NCBI GenBank assembly: GCA_017654935.2
Contig: CM065682.1
Location: forward strand, 34,233,681-34,297,680
Source: Phymorhynchus buccinoides
Taxonomy: Eukaryota; Mollusca; Gastropoda; Neogastropoda; Raphitomidae
Direction: 5' to 3'
Length of the DNA stretch: 64,000 nt
The position numbers and the translations under genes were made by a program. Below are positions 1-23,979 of this stretch, one piece after another (the stretch's first letter is position 1; each line of letters opens with the position of its first letter). Under the pieces are notes generated by a model. It did no database searches, was not told the origin of the DNA, and saw only the letters and a program-made list of their open reading frames with translations.

Positions 1-331
1 TTATGTATTCAGACTTAAACGATGAGAATCGTAAAAGCACAACAAGAACTTCAGGACTGTTTATTTAAGTCAGTATTAGTTAATAATTTTATAGCAGAGG
101 AAAAGCATCAACTGCACAGAGTACCCCAACCCAGGGTTTCCTATGCCCATGATGCCATAAAGTATGCCGGTCCAGGATCGGACACTTCAGCCACCAGAGG
201 GCATGCCGTCAGGGACCTCCCCACTGATCCTCGGATCTGAGGAACCAGCCAACTGGAGCAGTTAATTTAATTCATTCAATAGTCGTGATTTATAGAATAT
301 AAAAAAAAAGTTAAAAAATGTTTGTGTACAG
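1..331. other. Intron sequence before the first visible MBOAT7 exon
   Basis: No coding similarity was recognised. The stretch ends in a pyrimidine-poor but usable acceptor (tttgtgtacag) joined to the exon at 332. The short open frame at 22-240 has no recognisable domain and is probably chance. Confidence 0.6.
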
Positions 332-483
332 GTCCATATTTCAAGTACCACGTGTACAGAGACTGGCTTCGGCAGCAGAGCCCTGATAGGATTCCTCTGA
401 TGGAACCCCTGATTGCCAAGGCCAGGCCTCTGCCCGTCATCATCATCACTTATCTACTGTGCTCGTACTTCTTCTCGATCGAG
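332..483 (+). CDS. MBOAT7: MBOAT7 exon A
   Basis: The exon has 50 codons after a split Gly: PYFKYHVYRDW near the start and a hydrophobic segment PVIIITYLLCSYFFSIE at the end. It matches the MBOAT7 region just before the central membrane helices. The acceptor is tacag and the donor is GAG/gttaga. The donor copy recurs at about 594 and 726. Confidence 0.9.
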
Positions 484-3400
484 GTTAGAGCTCAGTTCAT
501 GTGGTTCTTTGAAAGTCTTTAAAATTGTTGTGAAAAATGCCGCCCTTTTTAAAGGCCTTATGAAATTGTGCTAAGATTTTTTTCTCCATCAAGGTTCGAG
601 CAGAGTTCATGAATATGGTTCATTGAAAGTCTTTAAAGATTTTTGAGGGGGAAAAAACACCACCCTTCTTAGCCCTTGAGGCTTGTAGTAAAAGTGTTCT
701 GTGCTCATATTGTTTCCCTATCAAGGTTAGAGCAGAGTCCATATAATCCATATTATAAACATACACACACACGCACTCAGCATGGGGGGGGGGGGGGGGA
801 AGGGTGGCGCAGCAATGTTCTCTCCAGGTGGGAGACCGATCAGTCATTGTGATTAGAAAATAATACAATACATGTACAATGCAATACAGTTCTTTGAAAG
901 GTTTTGTTTTTATAATTTAAAGATAACACCACCCCTTTTTTTTAAAAGCCCCTATATACCCGTGGGGGTACCGGGGGGTCGTTCGTAAAAATAGTTCCCC
1001 CACCTTCTGGATGTTCTGTGCTTTTAACTTCCTCTAATCTGCCACACTCTTTGACTCTGCTTTTTCCCTTTGCTTTCTATCATCTGCTATCTCATTACCC
1101 TGTATAAATAAAAAATCGTTTCGTATCTTTCTGACTTATTGGCCCATTCTCCTGCATTTTTTCAAAACGATCTTCCAAATAATGTTTCTCCTTTGAGCTC
1201 CTACGAAATCGGAATGTGCCGGCTGTAGTCGGGGAGACCAGTGAAAACTTAAAACAGGACACATACGTACCTTACCCATTATGGCCATGCAGAATGCAGA
1301 AAAATGCAGAAAAAGAAAAAAGCCCCTATGAAGTTAATTAAATGAGCTATTTAACCCGAGTGTTTTGTTTCAATATTTTTGTCCCTTGCAGTACGTGGAT
1401 TCGGACGAGTTCTACGATCAGCCCTTCTGGTTCCGGCTGTTCTACATGGTGCCCATGTTCATGGTGTTCCGCACCCGCCTCTACACCGCCTGGCTGCTGT
1501 CCGAGTGCATGTGCATCACCGCGGGATTCGCCGCCTACCCCTCCACCGCTAACGCCAAGTGCGGGTTAGGGCCCACCAACTTCCAGGCCTTGGAGAAAGC
1601 GTCAGTATTGATCAGGATCGTAGTCGTGTGTGTTGTGGATTTCTAGGGGTTGGCGCTGGGCTGCCCTTGTGTTGGTAAGGCAGGTGGAGTTGGTGCTGTG
1701 TGTTGTGGATTCCCAGGGGGTGGCGCTGGGCTGCTCTTGTGTTGGTAAGGCTGTGTGTTATTGTGTGTTGTGGATTTCCATGGGTTGACGCTGGGCTGCT
1801 CTTCTGTTGGTAAGGCAGGTGGAGTTGGTGCTGTGTGTTATTGTGTTGTGGACTTCCAGGGTTGGCGCTGGGCTGCTCTTGTGTTGGTAAGGCAGGTGGA
1901 GTTGGTGCTGTGTGTTGTGGATTCCCAGGGGGTGGTGCTGGGCTGCTCTTGTGTTGGTAAGGCTGTGTGTTATTGTGTGTTGTGGATTTCCAGGGGTTGA
2001 TGCTGGGCTGCTCTTGTGTTGGTAAGGCAGGTGGAGTTGGTGCTGTGTGTTGTCTATTTCCAGGGTTGGCGCTGGGCTGCTCTTGTGTTGTTAGGGCGGG
2101 TGGAGTTGTTCCTGTGTGTTATTGTGTTGTGAACTTCGAGGGGTTGGCGCTGGGCTGCTCTTGTGTTGGTAAGGTTGTGTGTTGTGGATTTCCAGGGCTT
2201 GGCGCTGGGCTGCTCTTGTGTTGGTAAGGCTGTGTGTTATTGTGTGTTGTGGATTTCCAGGGGTTGGCGCAAGACTGCTTTTGTGTCGCTAGGGCAGGTT
2301 GAGTTGGCGCTGCGTGTTATCGTGTGTTGTGGACTTCCAGAGGTTGGCGCTGGGCTGCCCTTGTGTTGGTAAGGCAGATGGAGTTGGTGCTGTGTGTTAT
2401 TGTGTGTTGTGGACTTCCAGGATTGGCACTGCGCTGCTCTTGTGTTGGCAAGGCAGGTGGAGTTGGTGTGTGTTATTGTGTGTTGTGGACTTCCAGGGTT
2501 GACATTGCGCTGCTCTTGTATTGGTAAGGCAGGTGGAGTTGGTGTGTGTTATTGTGCGTTATTGTGTGTTGTGGACTTCGAGGGTTGACACTGCGCTGCT
2601 CTTGTGTTGGTAAGGCAGGTGGAGTTGGTGTTGTGGAGTTCCAGGGTTGGCTCTGCGCTTCTTCTGTGTTGGTAGGGTAGGTGGAGTTGGTGCTGTGTGT
2701 TGTGGACTTCCAGGGGTTGGCGCTGGGCTGCTCTTGTGTTGGTAGGGCAGGTGGAGCTGCTGCATTTCTGGTTCCCCTTAGTACCTTCCGGTGTTTCTTT
2801 CTCATAGCTCTGTGTATGTTGTGGGCAGTTACAGGTGTTGTCAAGTGGCAGTCGTTTCGTTGTTTGACAGCATGAAGTTTGGGGACAGTGGTAAAGTGAG
2901 CATGAGAGCTGTATGATAAATGATTTTCTACTGTAACAGAAAATCATTGTACAGATAGGATTATAGTTGTGTGTGTATGTGTTGTGAGAAGTTGTTAGTG
3001 TACTCGATTGGTTGATATTAGCCTGAAGTTGGGGGATGGGTGTGTGTGTGTGTGTGTATCAATACTAAAGTGAGAGTTAGAGCTGTACGAGAAATGGAAA
3101 TGCAGCAATGGACAATCATTGTACAGCTTGGTCTTTCGTGAATGATTGTAACTCTCAGACTCTGAGTCATTTGCACCTGCTGGGATCCTCTCCAACACCC
3201 GTGTGCACAGTTAATCCCGTTTTCTCCTAAAAGTGTCATTGATGTTCAAAGCAACAGACACGCACTAATCCATAACGATGTGTTTCTTAATCTGTATGCT
3301 CTCATTGGCTTAACACAGATGAAGATGAAGATTGCATAGTACAACATGTCAACCACGACTATCTCCTGGTACGTACCGGTACGACAACAAAATACCAGTA

Positions 3401-6400
3401 TCATACCGATACGGTTTTCCGTACCGGTTCTCAGCTCTACTTAGTGTGAGACTATTGACGTTTTTTGTTTTCTTTGCTCTGGAGATTGTCGAAAGTAATG
3501 CTACAGGATTAAATGCTTTTCTCATAGGAACCATTTCTGCTTGTTAAAAAGCCAAATGAATGGAAACGCTAGGATGCATTTCATTTATTATATTTTGTGA
3601 ATCCAAAAGGGGCAAAACAAAAGAAATAGGTTTAAAAGATAATGGTAAACTATAAAATTGAAAGCTCGACGACATAGTGTGGGGACAAAAATGGTAGTGG
3701 TATGTTCTATGTTATGTGTTTTCCAGGGAGGGGGAGAAGGTGGTGGAATACGATTTTGAGACTGTTCACAACCTGAATATCTACGGCTGTGAGCTAGCGC
3801 CCATGACCAAGCAGGGACTGCGTAGCTGGAACATGACTGTGCAGTATTGGTTGGCTACCTATGTGCATCGCCGGGTGCCCCCACCATTGAAACCTTACAG
3901 GTATGTGACCTTTTTGTCTCTGTGTGTTTGTGTATGTGTGTGTAAGTGTGTTAATGTGTTGTTGGAACATGACTGTGCAGTATTGGTTGGCTACCTATGT
4001 GCATCGCCGGGTGCCCCCACCATTGAAACCTTACAGGTATGTGACCTTTTTGTCTCTGTGTGTTTGTGTATGTGTGTGTAAGTGTGTTAATGTGTTGTTG
4101 GAACATGACTGTGCAGTATTGGTTGGCTACCTATGTGCATCGCCGGGTGCCCCCACCATTGAAACCTTACAGGTATGTGACCTTTTTGTCTCTGTGTGTT
4201 TGTGTATGTGTGTGTAAGTGTGTTAATGTGTTGTTGGAACATGACTGTGCAGTATTAGTTGGCTACCTATGTGCATCGCCGGGTGTCCCCACCATTGAAA
4301 CCTTAAGTCAAGTCAAGTCAAGTCAAAATCATCTTTATTGAGGGTTAAAGGTATGTGTGTAGTGTGGAGGTAGGCGGGGGTGGATTTTTGTATCTGTGTG
4401 TTTGTGTACGTGTGTGTCAGAGTGTTAATGTGTTGTTGGAACATGAGTGTACAGATTAGGTTGTCTACGTGCGTCCATCGGCCTTTAAAACCTTAGTGTT
4501 TGTGTGTACTGTAGTGTGGAGGTAGGCGGTGTGTGTGTGTGTGGAGTTTTGTCTCTGTGTGTGTTTGTGTACGTGTGTGTTAATGTGTTGTTGGAACATG
4601 AGTGTACAGATTAGGTTGTCTACGTGTGTCCATCGGCCTTTAAAACCTTAGTGTTTGTGTACGTGTGTGTTAATGTGTTGTTGGAACAAGAGTGTACAGA
4701 TTAGGTTGTCTACGTGCGTCCATCAGCCTTTAAAACCTTAGTGTTTGTGTATGTGTGTGTTAATGTGTTGTTGGAGCATGAGTGTACAGATTAGGTTGTC
4801 TGCATGTGTCCATCGGCTTATAAAACTTTATAGTGTTTGTGTGTACTGTAGTGTGGAGGTAGGCGTGTGTGTGTGGGGGGGGGGATTTTTGTCTCTGTGT
4901 GTTTGTGTACATGTGTGTTAATGTGTTGTTGGAACATAAGTGTACAGATTAAGTTGTCTATGTGTGTCCATCAGCCTTTAAAACCTTAGTGTTTGTGTGT
5001 ACTGTAGTGTGGAGGTACGTGTGGGGGGGGGGGGGATTTTTGTCTCTGTGTTTGTGTATACATGTGTGTGCTTATGTGTTGTTGGAACATGAGTGTACAG
5101 ATTAGGTTGTCTACGTGCCAGGGGTGCATGTGGGTATGCCTGAATTCAGGCAATTTGATGCTGCTTCAGGCAGCTGAGTGCCTGAAGAAAGGGCTCTTTA
5201 ACATGATATCATTCTTTTGTACATTGGGTTTCGGCAAGAAAGTTCAGGCAAAAGTTTTGGTCACTGCATGCACCCATGACGTGCGTCCATCGGCCTTTAA
5301 AACCTTACAGTGTTTGTGTGTGCAGTGATGCACCAAGGGTGAAAAAGGGATAGGACAAAGTGTCCTGAAACAAGAAAATGAACAGGACAAAATGTCCTTG
5401 CTCTTTTAGAAATCAATAGTGTAGGTTAGTTAAAGTCTGCCAGCCTTTTATTTCAATAGGACATTTGACCAGGTAGGGGGCAATACAATAGGACATTTAA
5501 TAAGACGTTCCTCCGAAGTCGGAGTGTGGCTGCCCACATGGCGGGGTAATCAAAAACGGTCACACATGTACTGTTCTCATCCCTAGCTGGTGCATTTGTA
5601 CCATAGTGTTCAAGTGCTTCGGCAGTTGGGATGATCCCTGAAGTCTTTAAGCCAGGGTACAATAAGACGTCATATGACCTGGGCCTTGGGACATCACAGT
5701 GTGTGTGAGCACGTGTATGTGCATGCATGTGTGCAAGATCATGAGTATGTTTTATATGCGTTTATGCATGTGTGTGTATCACTACTACTAATGTATGTGT
5801 GCCAATATTTTAAGCTTTGCATTGATCTTGTTTCAGTACCATTTTGTAGTGACAAATATTCGCTAGACTCCGGTATTACTATTATTATTCAGAGGATCTG
5901 TGAATATTGGTATAGCTATTACTATCATCATTATTCAGAGGATCTGTGAATATTGGTATAGCTATTACTATCATCATTATTCAGAGGATCTCTGAATATT
6001 GGTATAGCTATTACTATCACATTATTCAGAGGATCTCTGAATATTGGTATCGCCAAAGATATTCTAAAAGAGTAAGATGGACTACTTAAAGAGCTCGGCG
6101 AACCGGGCTGATAGAGTTATCGTTAGTGGCGACAGTACATTTTCACAGTGGAGGCTATCCAAAAACTCAGACTGGAACTTGAATGGAGAATTCAACTGGC
6201 CTGTCGACGTGCAAAGTGTGTCCTGTTTAAAAGGGACATAACCAGTGTTTCTGTCCTCACTACTCATATAGGGAAAAGAGATCGGATGCTTATCTTCCCC
6301 TAGAATATCTTTGGTATAGCTATTACTATCATCATTATTCAGAGGATCTCTGAATATTGGTATAGCTATTACTATCATCATTATTCAGAAGATCTCTGAA

Positions 6401-7078
6401 TATTGGTACAGCTATTACTATCATCATTATTCAGAGGATCTCTGAATATTGGTATAGCTATTACTATCATAATTAGGCAAAGTTGTTGTTTAGACACCCC
6501 CCATCAAACGTTCCTATTCAAAGTTTTACTGAGAAGCATCACTCTGCCATTTTCGTAAAGGGATAGGGTCAGAATCAGCCTGGGGTTACTGCTATGAAAC
6601 TGAAAGAACCAGACCTGGAGATTGTGTGTCGTAAACATTAAGGGGTGTCTAAACTACCACTTAGCCCATAATTACCATCATTACTATTGTCAGGGTGTCG
6701 GTGACAATGGCAGTCAGCGCCTTCTGGCACGGGATCCACCCGGGCTACTACCTCAGCTTTCTGACCGTTCCGCCCATCCTGATGGCGGAAGGCGTCATGA
6801 TGGATGCCTTCAAAACCGGCGCCTCCCCCCAGCAGCAGAGCCTGTTCGACTGGGGATGCTGGTTCTTCAAGATGCGCGGCTTCGACTACATGTGCATGGG
6901 GTTCCTCTTGTTGAAGCTGGGGTCCACGCTGCGCTACTGGCGCTCCATTTACTTCGCCGGGCATGTGGTGGTCGCGCTGTTCTTAGTGGTGGGGAGTGTT
7001 GGCAAAATGATGAGGAAGAGCAAGAAGAAGGAAGGGGAGGGGGAGGGAGGGAGTGTGAAGAAACATAGACAAGAGTGA
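332..7078 (+). CDS. MBOAT7: MBOAT7 / LPIAT1, lysophosphatidylinositol acyltransferase; four C-terminal exons, gene partial at 5' end
   Basis: MBOAT7 moves a polyunsaturated acyl group, typically arachidonoyl from CoA, onto lysophosphatidylinositol in endoplasmic reticulum membranes (family knowledge). The window holds the last four exons: 332-483, 1392-1600, 3727-3900 and 6694-7078. Together they have 920 coding bases and about 306 residues; vertebrate proteins have about 470, so the first third lies upstream. All junctions are GT-AG and the phases join without a break. Diagnostic segments are YFKYHVYRDWL, WNMTVQYWLATYV with the conserved MBOAT Asn, SAFWHGIHPGYYLSF with the catalytic His, and FDYMCMGFLLLKL. 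The protein is hydrophobic with several membrane spans and ends in a Lys/Glu/Gly-rich cytosolic-type tail. Introns A-C carry tandem arrays, and at least two of these are copies of the preceding exon's end plus its donor. The gene is convergent with F8A downstream. Confidence 0.93.
484..770 (+). repeat. Tandem decayed copies of the MBOAT7 exon A 3' edge and donor
   Basis: The real junction reads ctcgatcgag/gttagagctcagttcatg. Two further copies read tccatcaag/gttcgagcagagttcatg (donor at 594) and tatcaag/gttagagcagagtcc (donor at 726). Shared downstream text (ttgaaagtctttaaa) supports true duplication with a unit of about 110-130 bp. A trace (ttctttgaaag) follows near 890. Confidence 0.65.
771..1391. 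other. Rest of MBOAT7 intron A
   Basis: It holds a 17-base poly(G) run near 783-799 and otherwise AT-rich sequence. No gene was recognised. It ends in the acceptor cccttgcag at 1391. Confidence 0.5.
1392..1600 (+). CDS. MBOAT7: MBOAT7 exon B
   Basis: The exon has 69 codons plus two bases. It contains FRLFYMVPMFMVFRTRLYTAW and SECMCITAGFAAYP, which align with the vertebrate segments LFYMIPVFFAFR and ECGCIAAGFGAYP. It ends in phase 2 at the donor gtcagt, and the next exon supplies one base to complete Ala. Confidence 0.92.
1640..2770 (+). repeat. Minisatellite array in MBOAT7 intron B, unit about 65-80 bp
   Basis: About 14 variable units share gtggacttccagg, ggttggcgctgggctgctc and ttgtgttggtaaggcagg. 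Many units hold an acceptor-like ttccag about 30 bases before a donor-like ggtaagg, so each resembles a mini-exon. The motif acttccagg-cttgg also occurs at the end of exon B, so the array may have grown from that edge (weak). Long open frames on both strands here are low-complexity and are not called as genes. Confidence 0.85.
2771..3726. other. Rest of MBOAT7 intron B
   Basis: It contains a short (GT)n at 3041-3056 and no recognised gene. A local palindrome-like segment around 3370-3430 has repeated gtaccggtac / cgtaccggt. It ends in the acceptor tgttttccag. Confidence 0.45.
3727..3900 (+). CDS. MBOAT7: MBOAT7 exon C with the conserved Asn
   Basis: One base completes Ala, then 57 codons and two bases follow. 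It contains VVEYDFETVHNLNIYGCEL and SWNMTVQYWLATYVHRRV, where the Asn of WNMT is the conserved MBOAT active-site residue. The donor is ttacag/gtatgtg. The last 71 bases of this exon, donor included, are repeated downstream at exact 136 bp spacing. Confidence 0.93.
3830..4304 (+). repeat. Tandem 136 bp repeat: exon C 3' half, donor and intron start
   Basis: The string aacatgactgtgcagtat starts at 3830, 3966, 4102 and 4238, so the period is exactly 136. Copies two and three keep the WNMTVQYWL coding sequence and the gtatgtg donor. Copy four loses the donor where an (AAGTC)n tail begins. The near-identity points to recent duplication. The copies lack the exon's true acceptor, but gtgcag inside the exon could act as a cryptic one. 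Confidence 0.95.
4303..4345 (+). repeat. Retroposon 3' tail with (AAGTC)n
   Basis: Four aagtc units are followed by aaaatcatctttattgaggg. The same text occurs inverted near 20400-20440 (cctcaataaagatcattttgacttgac), so this is a dispersed element end. Confidence 0.6.
4420..5340 (+). repeat. Diverged array related to the exon C repeat
   Basis: Variable units share taatgtgttgttggaacatgag, gtacagattaggttgtcta and catcggcctttaaaacctta. They read as older copies of the 136 bp unit (ggaacatgactgtgcagtattggttggcta) mixed with GT-rich filler and poly(G). One unit is split by the element at 5119-5278. Confidence 0.75.
5119..5278 (+). mobile_element. hAT-like MITE inserted in the array
   Basis: The 160 bp element starts caggggtgcatg and ends gcatgcacccatg, giving inverted ends of about 10 bp that resemble hAT termini. 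Neighbouring array copies show the empty site ttgtctacgtgcgtccatc. Here acgtgc appears on both sides, which fits a target duplication. A second copy, inverted, lies at 10473-10639. Confidence 0.6.
5502..5674 (-). repeat. Dispersed repeat family R1, copy 1
   Basis: Read on the minus strand it has the shared text taccctggcttaaagact, cagccgaagcacttgaac and gtgaccgtttttgattacc. It matches copies at 12737, 14266 and 49419. The class is unknown; no tRNA-type promoter boxes or terminal inverted repeats were recognised. Confidence 0.75.
5872..6475 (+). repeat. 46 bp tandem repeat array in the last MBOAT7 intron
   Basis: The unit is tatagctattactatcatc followed by attattcagaggatctctgaatattgg, period 46. 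There are about four units before and four after an inserted segment at 6053-6314. Confidence 0.9.
6053..6314. mobile_element. Insertion with perfect 14 bp terminal inverted repeats
   Basis: The segment begins ccaaagatattcta and ends tagaatatctttgg, an exact inverted pair. It interrupts the 46 bp array, with ggtat on each side as a possible target duplication. The interior (about 230 bp) is non-repetitive and has no recognised coding content, so this looks like a small non-autonomous DNA transposon. Confidence 0.65.
6476..6693. other. End of MBOAT7 intron C
   Basis: This is unique sequence with no recognised feature other than the acceptor ttactattgtcag before the last exon. Confidence 0.5.
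6694..7078 (+). CDS. MBOAT7: MBOAT7 exon D (last exon, catalytic His)
   Basis: One base completes Arg. The exon reads SVTMAVSAFWHGIHPGYYLSF, with the catalytic His in WHGIHPGYY, then KMRGFDYMCMGFLLLKLGS, then a hydrophobic segment. The Lys/Glu/Gly-rich end finishes in KKHRQE and a TGA at 7076-7078. The charged tail is longer and more repetitive than expected for a core MBOAT fold and lies where a cytosolic C-terminus would be. Confidence 0.94.
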
Positions 7079-7301
7079 TGGCTTGTTAGGTTTTAGTGTG
7101 AGAAGGGGAGGGGGGGGGGGGGGGGTATCCTTCTTTTGAGACCTGTCTCTTGTTCTGTGGGAAGCACAGTGCACATGCATGTCAGGTTACTCCCCCCCAC
7201 CGTTTTCTTCTCCTTCTCTCTCTCTCTCTCTCAAGGACAGATTGGAAGAATAGGCGTTGCCTAAAATCTATATCCTTGGAAAATAAAGTTTAAGTTTTCA
7301 A

Positions 7302-7303
<2 letters not shown>
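7079..7303 (+). other. MBOAT7 3' UTR with polyadenylation signal
   Basis: An AATAAA lies at 7282-7287, about 205 bases after the stop, just before a (CT)n(CA)n tract. A second AATAAA is at 7672-7677, after a MITE. The first is the simpler choice. The UTR has a poly(G) run at about 7109-7126. Confidence 0.55.

Positions 7304-7356
<53 letters not shown>
7304..7356 (+). repeat. (CT)n(CA)n microsatellite
   Basis: An uninterrupted CT tract passes into a CA tract directly after the first MBOAT7 polyadenylation signal. Confidence 0.95.
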
Positions 7357-7469
7357 ATGAATTGAGTCAATCATCTGCCCATGGGTAATGTGTCTGAGCA
7401 AGTTTTGATTTTTCATGGGTAAGGAAACTTGTGTCACTGCATTCCAATGTTGACTTAATCCAGTCACTG

Positions 7470-7635
7470 TTAAGGGGCCGATCCACATATCCAACTGCAG
7501 TCGTATGACTGTCCAGCTGTGACAACATCTGTGATGGATGATTCTGAAATACATCAGATTCATGCTTCACAAATGCCGCAGTTGGATAGTCGTACAACTG
7601 CAGTTGCCAGTTTGACGTGTGGATTGGCCCCTTAA
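7470..7635. mobile_element. TTAA-flanked MITE
   Basis: The left end ttaaggggccgatccaca and right end tgtggattggccccttaa are inverted repeats of about 18 bp. Subterminal parts (atccaactgcagtcgta / gcagttggatagtcgtac) are also partly palindromic. The element is 166 bp with no coding capacity. TTAA at both ends could be a piggyBac-type target or part of the terminal repeat. Confidence 0.7.
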
Positions 7636-7677
7636 TACAACTCCTTTGGTTGGAAATTTTAGTAACTGTAAAATAAA

Positions 7678-10472
7678 GCAATCTTTAGCATTCTTTATGA
7701 TATTATGTACAATGTTGTCTTCTTGCTTTTTTGTCTTCTTGTTTTTTTGTCTAAAGTTTGTTTGACAAAGAATATGATCCCCATAGAACTAGAACTGAAG
7801 AAAAATAAATAAATAATTTATCCCACTTACCTACACAAGCTTATTTGGAGAAAAAAAAACAAGGGTGGTCTACAAAAAAGTGGCGACGTACCATGCCTGC
7901 TAGTAACATGAACTGCCCTGGTTAATGTACATCAAGGGCAGATTTTTTGTCTTCCAGTATAAACCTCTTAACATCATCTAAGTGTGTGCTTTTAAATGCA
8001 TATAAAGGCAAACAAAACTTGTTCCTCGCTAAAATATGTGGCAAAAAATGTTTTAACAGGAAAACATATATATTCAAAAGGTCATTTTTTTAAAGAAATT
8101 GGTAAACAGATGTATCGAAAGATCCTTTTTGAATTACGATTGAAAAATCCTTTTTGAATAGGTAAACAGATATAATTGTACTCAAATGGTGCTGCGCTAG
8201 GAAGTGGGGGCTCTTTCTCCCCGAAAGCATTCCATAAGAATTAACTCTATTGAGTCACATACAAAATGGCGTAGTTTCTCACTCAGATCGCATTATTTTT
8301 GGTCATTTTCTAAAAATCACCAAAAATCAAATGCACATCATACAAGCATGCAATATGTACCGAATGAAAAATAAATCAGTATATTTTGGGAGACTTTTTA
8401 TTTTGAACGAGTGAGACGCATATATTTTCACAATGTCTGGAAAACAAACTTCCTACTCCACGGGCTGACCACTTTGTTATGATCTTGATCTAGTATCACA
8501 AAGCCATCAAGTTTTGATAGACTTGGTTTAGTATATAAATAAAAAAGGCTTTTAAAAAGCATAATATAAACATAAACATTTGTTTATTTAATGTTTGAAT
8601 AAAGTGAGCTATATGGTCGCCGCCATATTGAATGAAGCAAATTCAAAGACGATTAGTTCAAATTAAAGAATTAAGAAACGAAAATAGGACACACTGGAGA
8701 CAGTCTTAAGGGAAGCAACTACAAGGGGAAGGTCTCAGGATTAATAGGAACAGCGAGTTATTTCCCTTTTATTGGGTTACACTACAGTCAAAATATGTCG
8801 GGGGAAAAAAACCTCCAACGTGACTCCAAAAGATGAGAACAGTGTCGGAATGATGTCTCCGACATGACTCCATTGAGGTTTTAGCAATAAAAAAATATCT
8901 AGCGTATGAAGGACAGCAACTGTCAGTAGGAAACCAATGGGGAGAATAATCACTTCCATGTTGTATTAGGCTGTAAAGTTTCGTTTTCCTTCAATACCAA
9001 AAATGAGTGTGCAACCTTTGAGTATTTAGACTGAGTGTGTGTGTGAACTTCTGTGTACTTGCTTGTGTGTGTGTGAGAGAGAGAAAGAGAGCAGTGGGAT
9101 GGGTAGGAAAATGTTACATCCTCTTTATTCATTCGTGATTACAGTCTTGGTTTTAAGTTCAATGTTGTCAGATTAAATGAGTTTTATAACTTTTCAGATT
9201 TGTTATATATTTCATGTATCTTCATATAGTTCATTTATATCCATTTGACAATTCATTATTCAATTCAGTGTAGTTCATCATCCATGTGTGAACTTTCATC
9301 AAATGATGCAAGTGGTCAAAAGCTTTCTGTAACCGACAGATTAGTATAAGCATTTATATGAAGAATCTAAATGCAATGTACTTTCCATGATCTTGTATAA
9401 TATCATTTAATTCCATACTACTATCATTATCGTTAAAGTCTGCCAATATTCCAGTTCTTTTAGGTTTACCGTTATCAAATCAGCATTCAATATTTTCGAC
9501 ACTTCTCTAGTTCTAAAATGTATTTCAAAAGAGTCGATTGTTTCATCCCATCAAAACCATCGAATATAACAAAACCATTCCAACTCTAATATAGTGTCTG
9601 GGTTATAAAAAGTGGTGTTAACATTCATGTGATTTGTCATTTATATTTTTGTTTATTATTATGTGCCAATATGAATATCAAGCATAACATGCTATTGTCT
9701 CCATGTCTTGTTTAATATGAGCTTGTAATACTCTATAAGTACATTGTATATCATGTGTAGTTATATTTGATACTGCTTGGTTAAAATACAGTTATTGTTT
9801 TACATTTTAATTGTGGTGTAAGCTTTTTAATGCTTGTCGAAGAATGTGTGAGATGCCCTGATTCTAGTGTTAATAAAGCAGTAATAGATTCATGTATCCA
9901 GAAAGTTAAGCAAGAAAACTTTTCTTAGCTTCACACACACACTTTGATTAAGATCTTGTAGTTTTATGGTTTCACATATATTTTTTAACACAAGCACATG
10001 CCTGACAACCAAATTACTCAAGTAACAGTACAATAAATAATCCGACAATAACATACTATACCAATCTGTCGCGCGCGCGCGCGATCTCTCTCTCTCTCTC
10101 TCTCTAATCATACATAAACCATTGCACTTCTCCATGACTGAACATCACATAAAGAAAACTTTTTTCAAAAAGGCTACAACAACAAAAACAGAATAGCTGA
10201 CAAAGATGAAACTATTTTGACATCACAGAATATAAATGGATATCATTATTCTTAAACATCAAAGTACGTGTAGAGCCAACTGAACAAATGGAATGTGAAA
10301 GCATTAAATTTCCAGTAAAAACTCCAATCATTCTTAACCCTTACCTTTTTACACAATTTCCTTCCCTAGTGCGCCTTTGGATCCTGTTATCCTTCACTCA
10401 ACCATCCAATGACCACACGATAAGAAGTTTTCTGATTTATCATATTGGTTTCACACCTTGATAGCCTAGCAG
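7678..10472. other. Intergenic region between MBOAT7 and F8A
   Basis: AT-rich and mostly unique. It has no recognised gene, only short (GT)n/(GA)n near 9060-9090 and (CG)n(CT)n at 10072-10106. Part may be F8A 3' UTR: minus-strand AATAAA motifs lie at 9652-9657 and near 9124, but none is close to the F8A stop. Confidence 0.5.
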
Positions 10473-10639
10473 CATGGGGGCATGCAGTGAATAAAGCATT
10501 TGCCTGAACTTTCCATCATAACTTTTGCTAAAATGGTCAATTTGAGAGCAAAAAGAGCATGAGAAGAGCCCTATCTTCAGGCAGACTACTGCATGAAAGA
10601 GCATCAAATTGCCTGAATTCAGGCAGATATGCACCCCTG
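10473..10639 (-). mobile_element. hAT-like MITE, second copy
   Basis: This is the reverse complement of the element at 5119-5278, with shared text gaattcaggcaatttgatgc, ttgcctgaactttc and caggggtgcat at its end. Two copies in different contexts show it is a dispersed family. Confidence 0.65.
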
Positions 10640-10766
10640 TACTAGCTACATTTCAGGCTTTACCAACCTTTGACCTGTTTTTCTAATATTCTGTCCCATT
10701 TGTGAAAGATGAAAAATGTCACATAATTATGCCCAGTATGCATTAGTGCCAGAGAGTGGTGTGTTT

Positions 10767-23948
<13,182 letters not shown>

Positions 23949-23979
23949 GGTAAATTTATTTTGCTTTTTGGGAGAGACT

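Noticed and set aside
2473..2947. Minus-strand frames of 120-130 residues over the MBOAT7 minisatellite
   Set aside because: They follow the repeat unit and have no independent coding signal.
6082..6381. 99-residue frame over the array insertion
   Set aside because: It crosses the element boundary into repeat units, and no transposase motif is visible.
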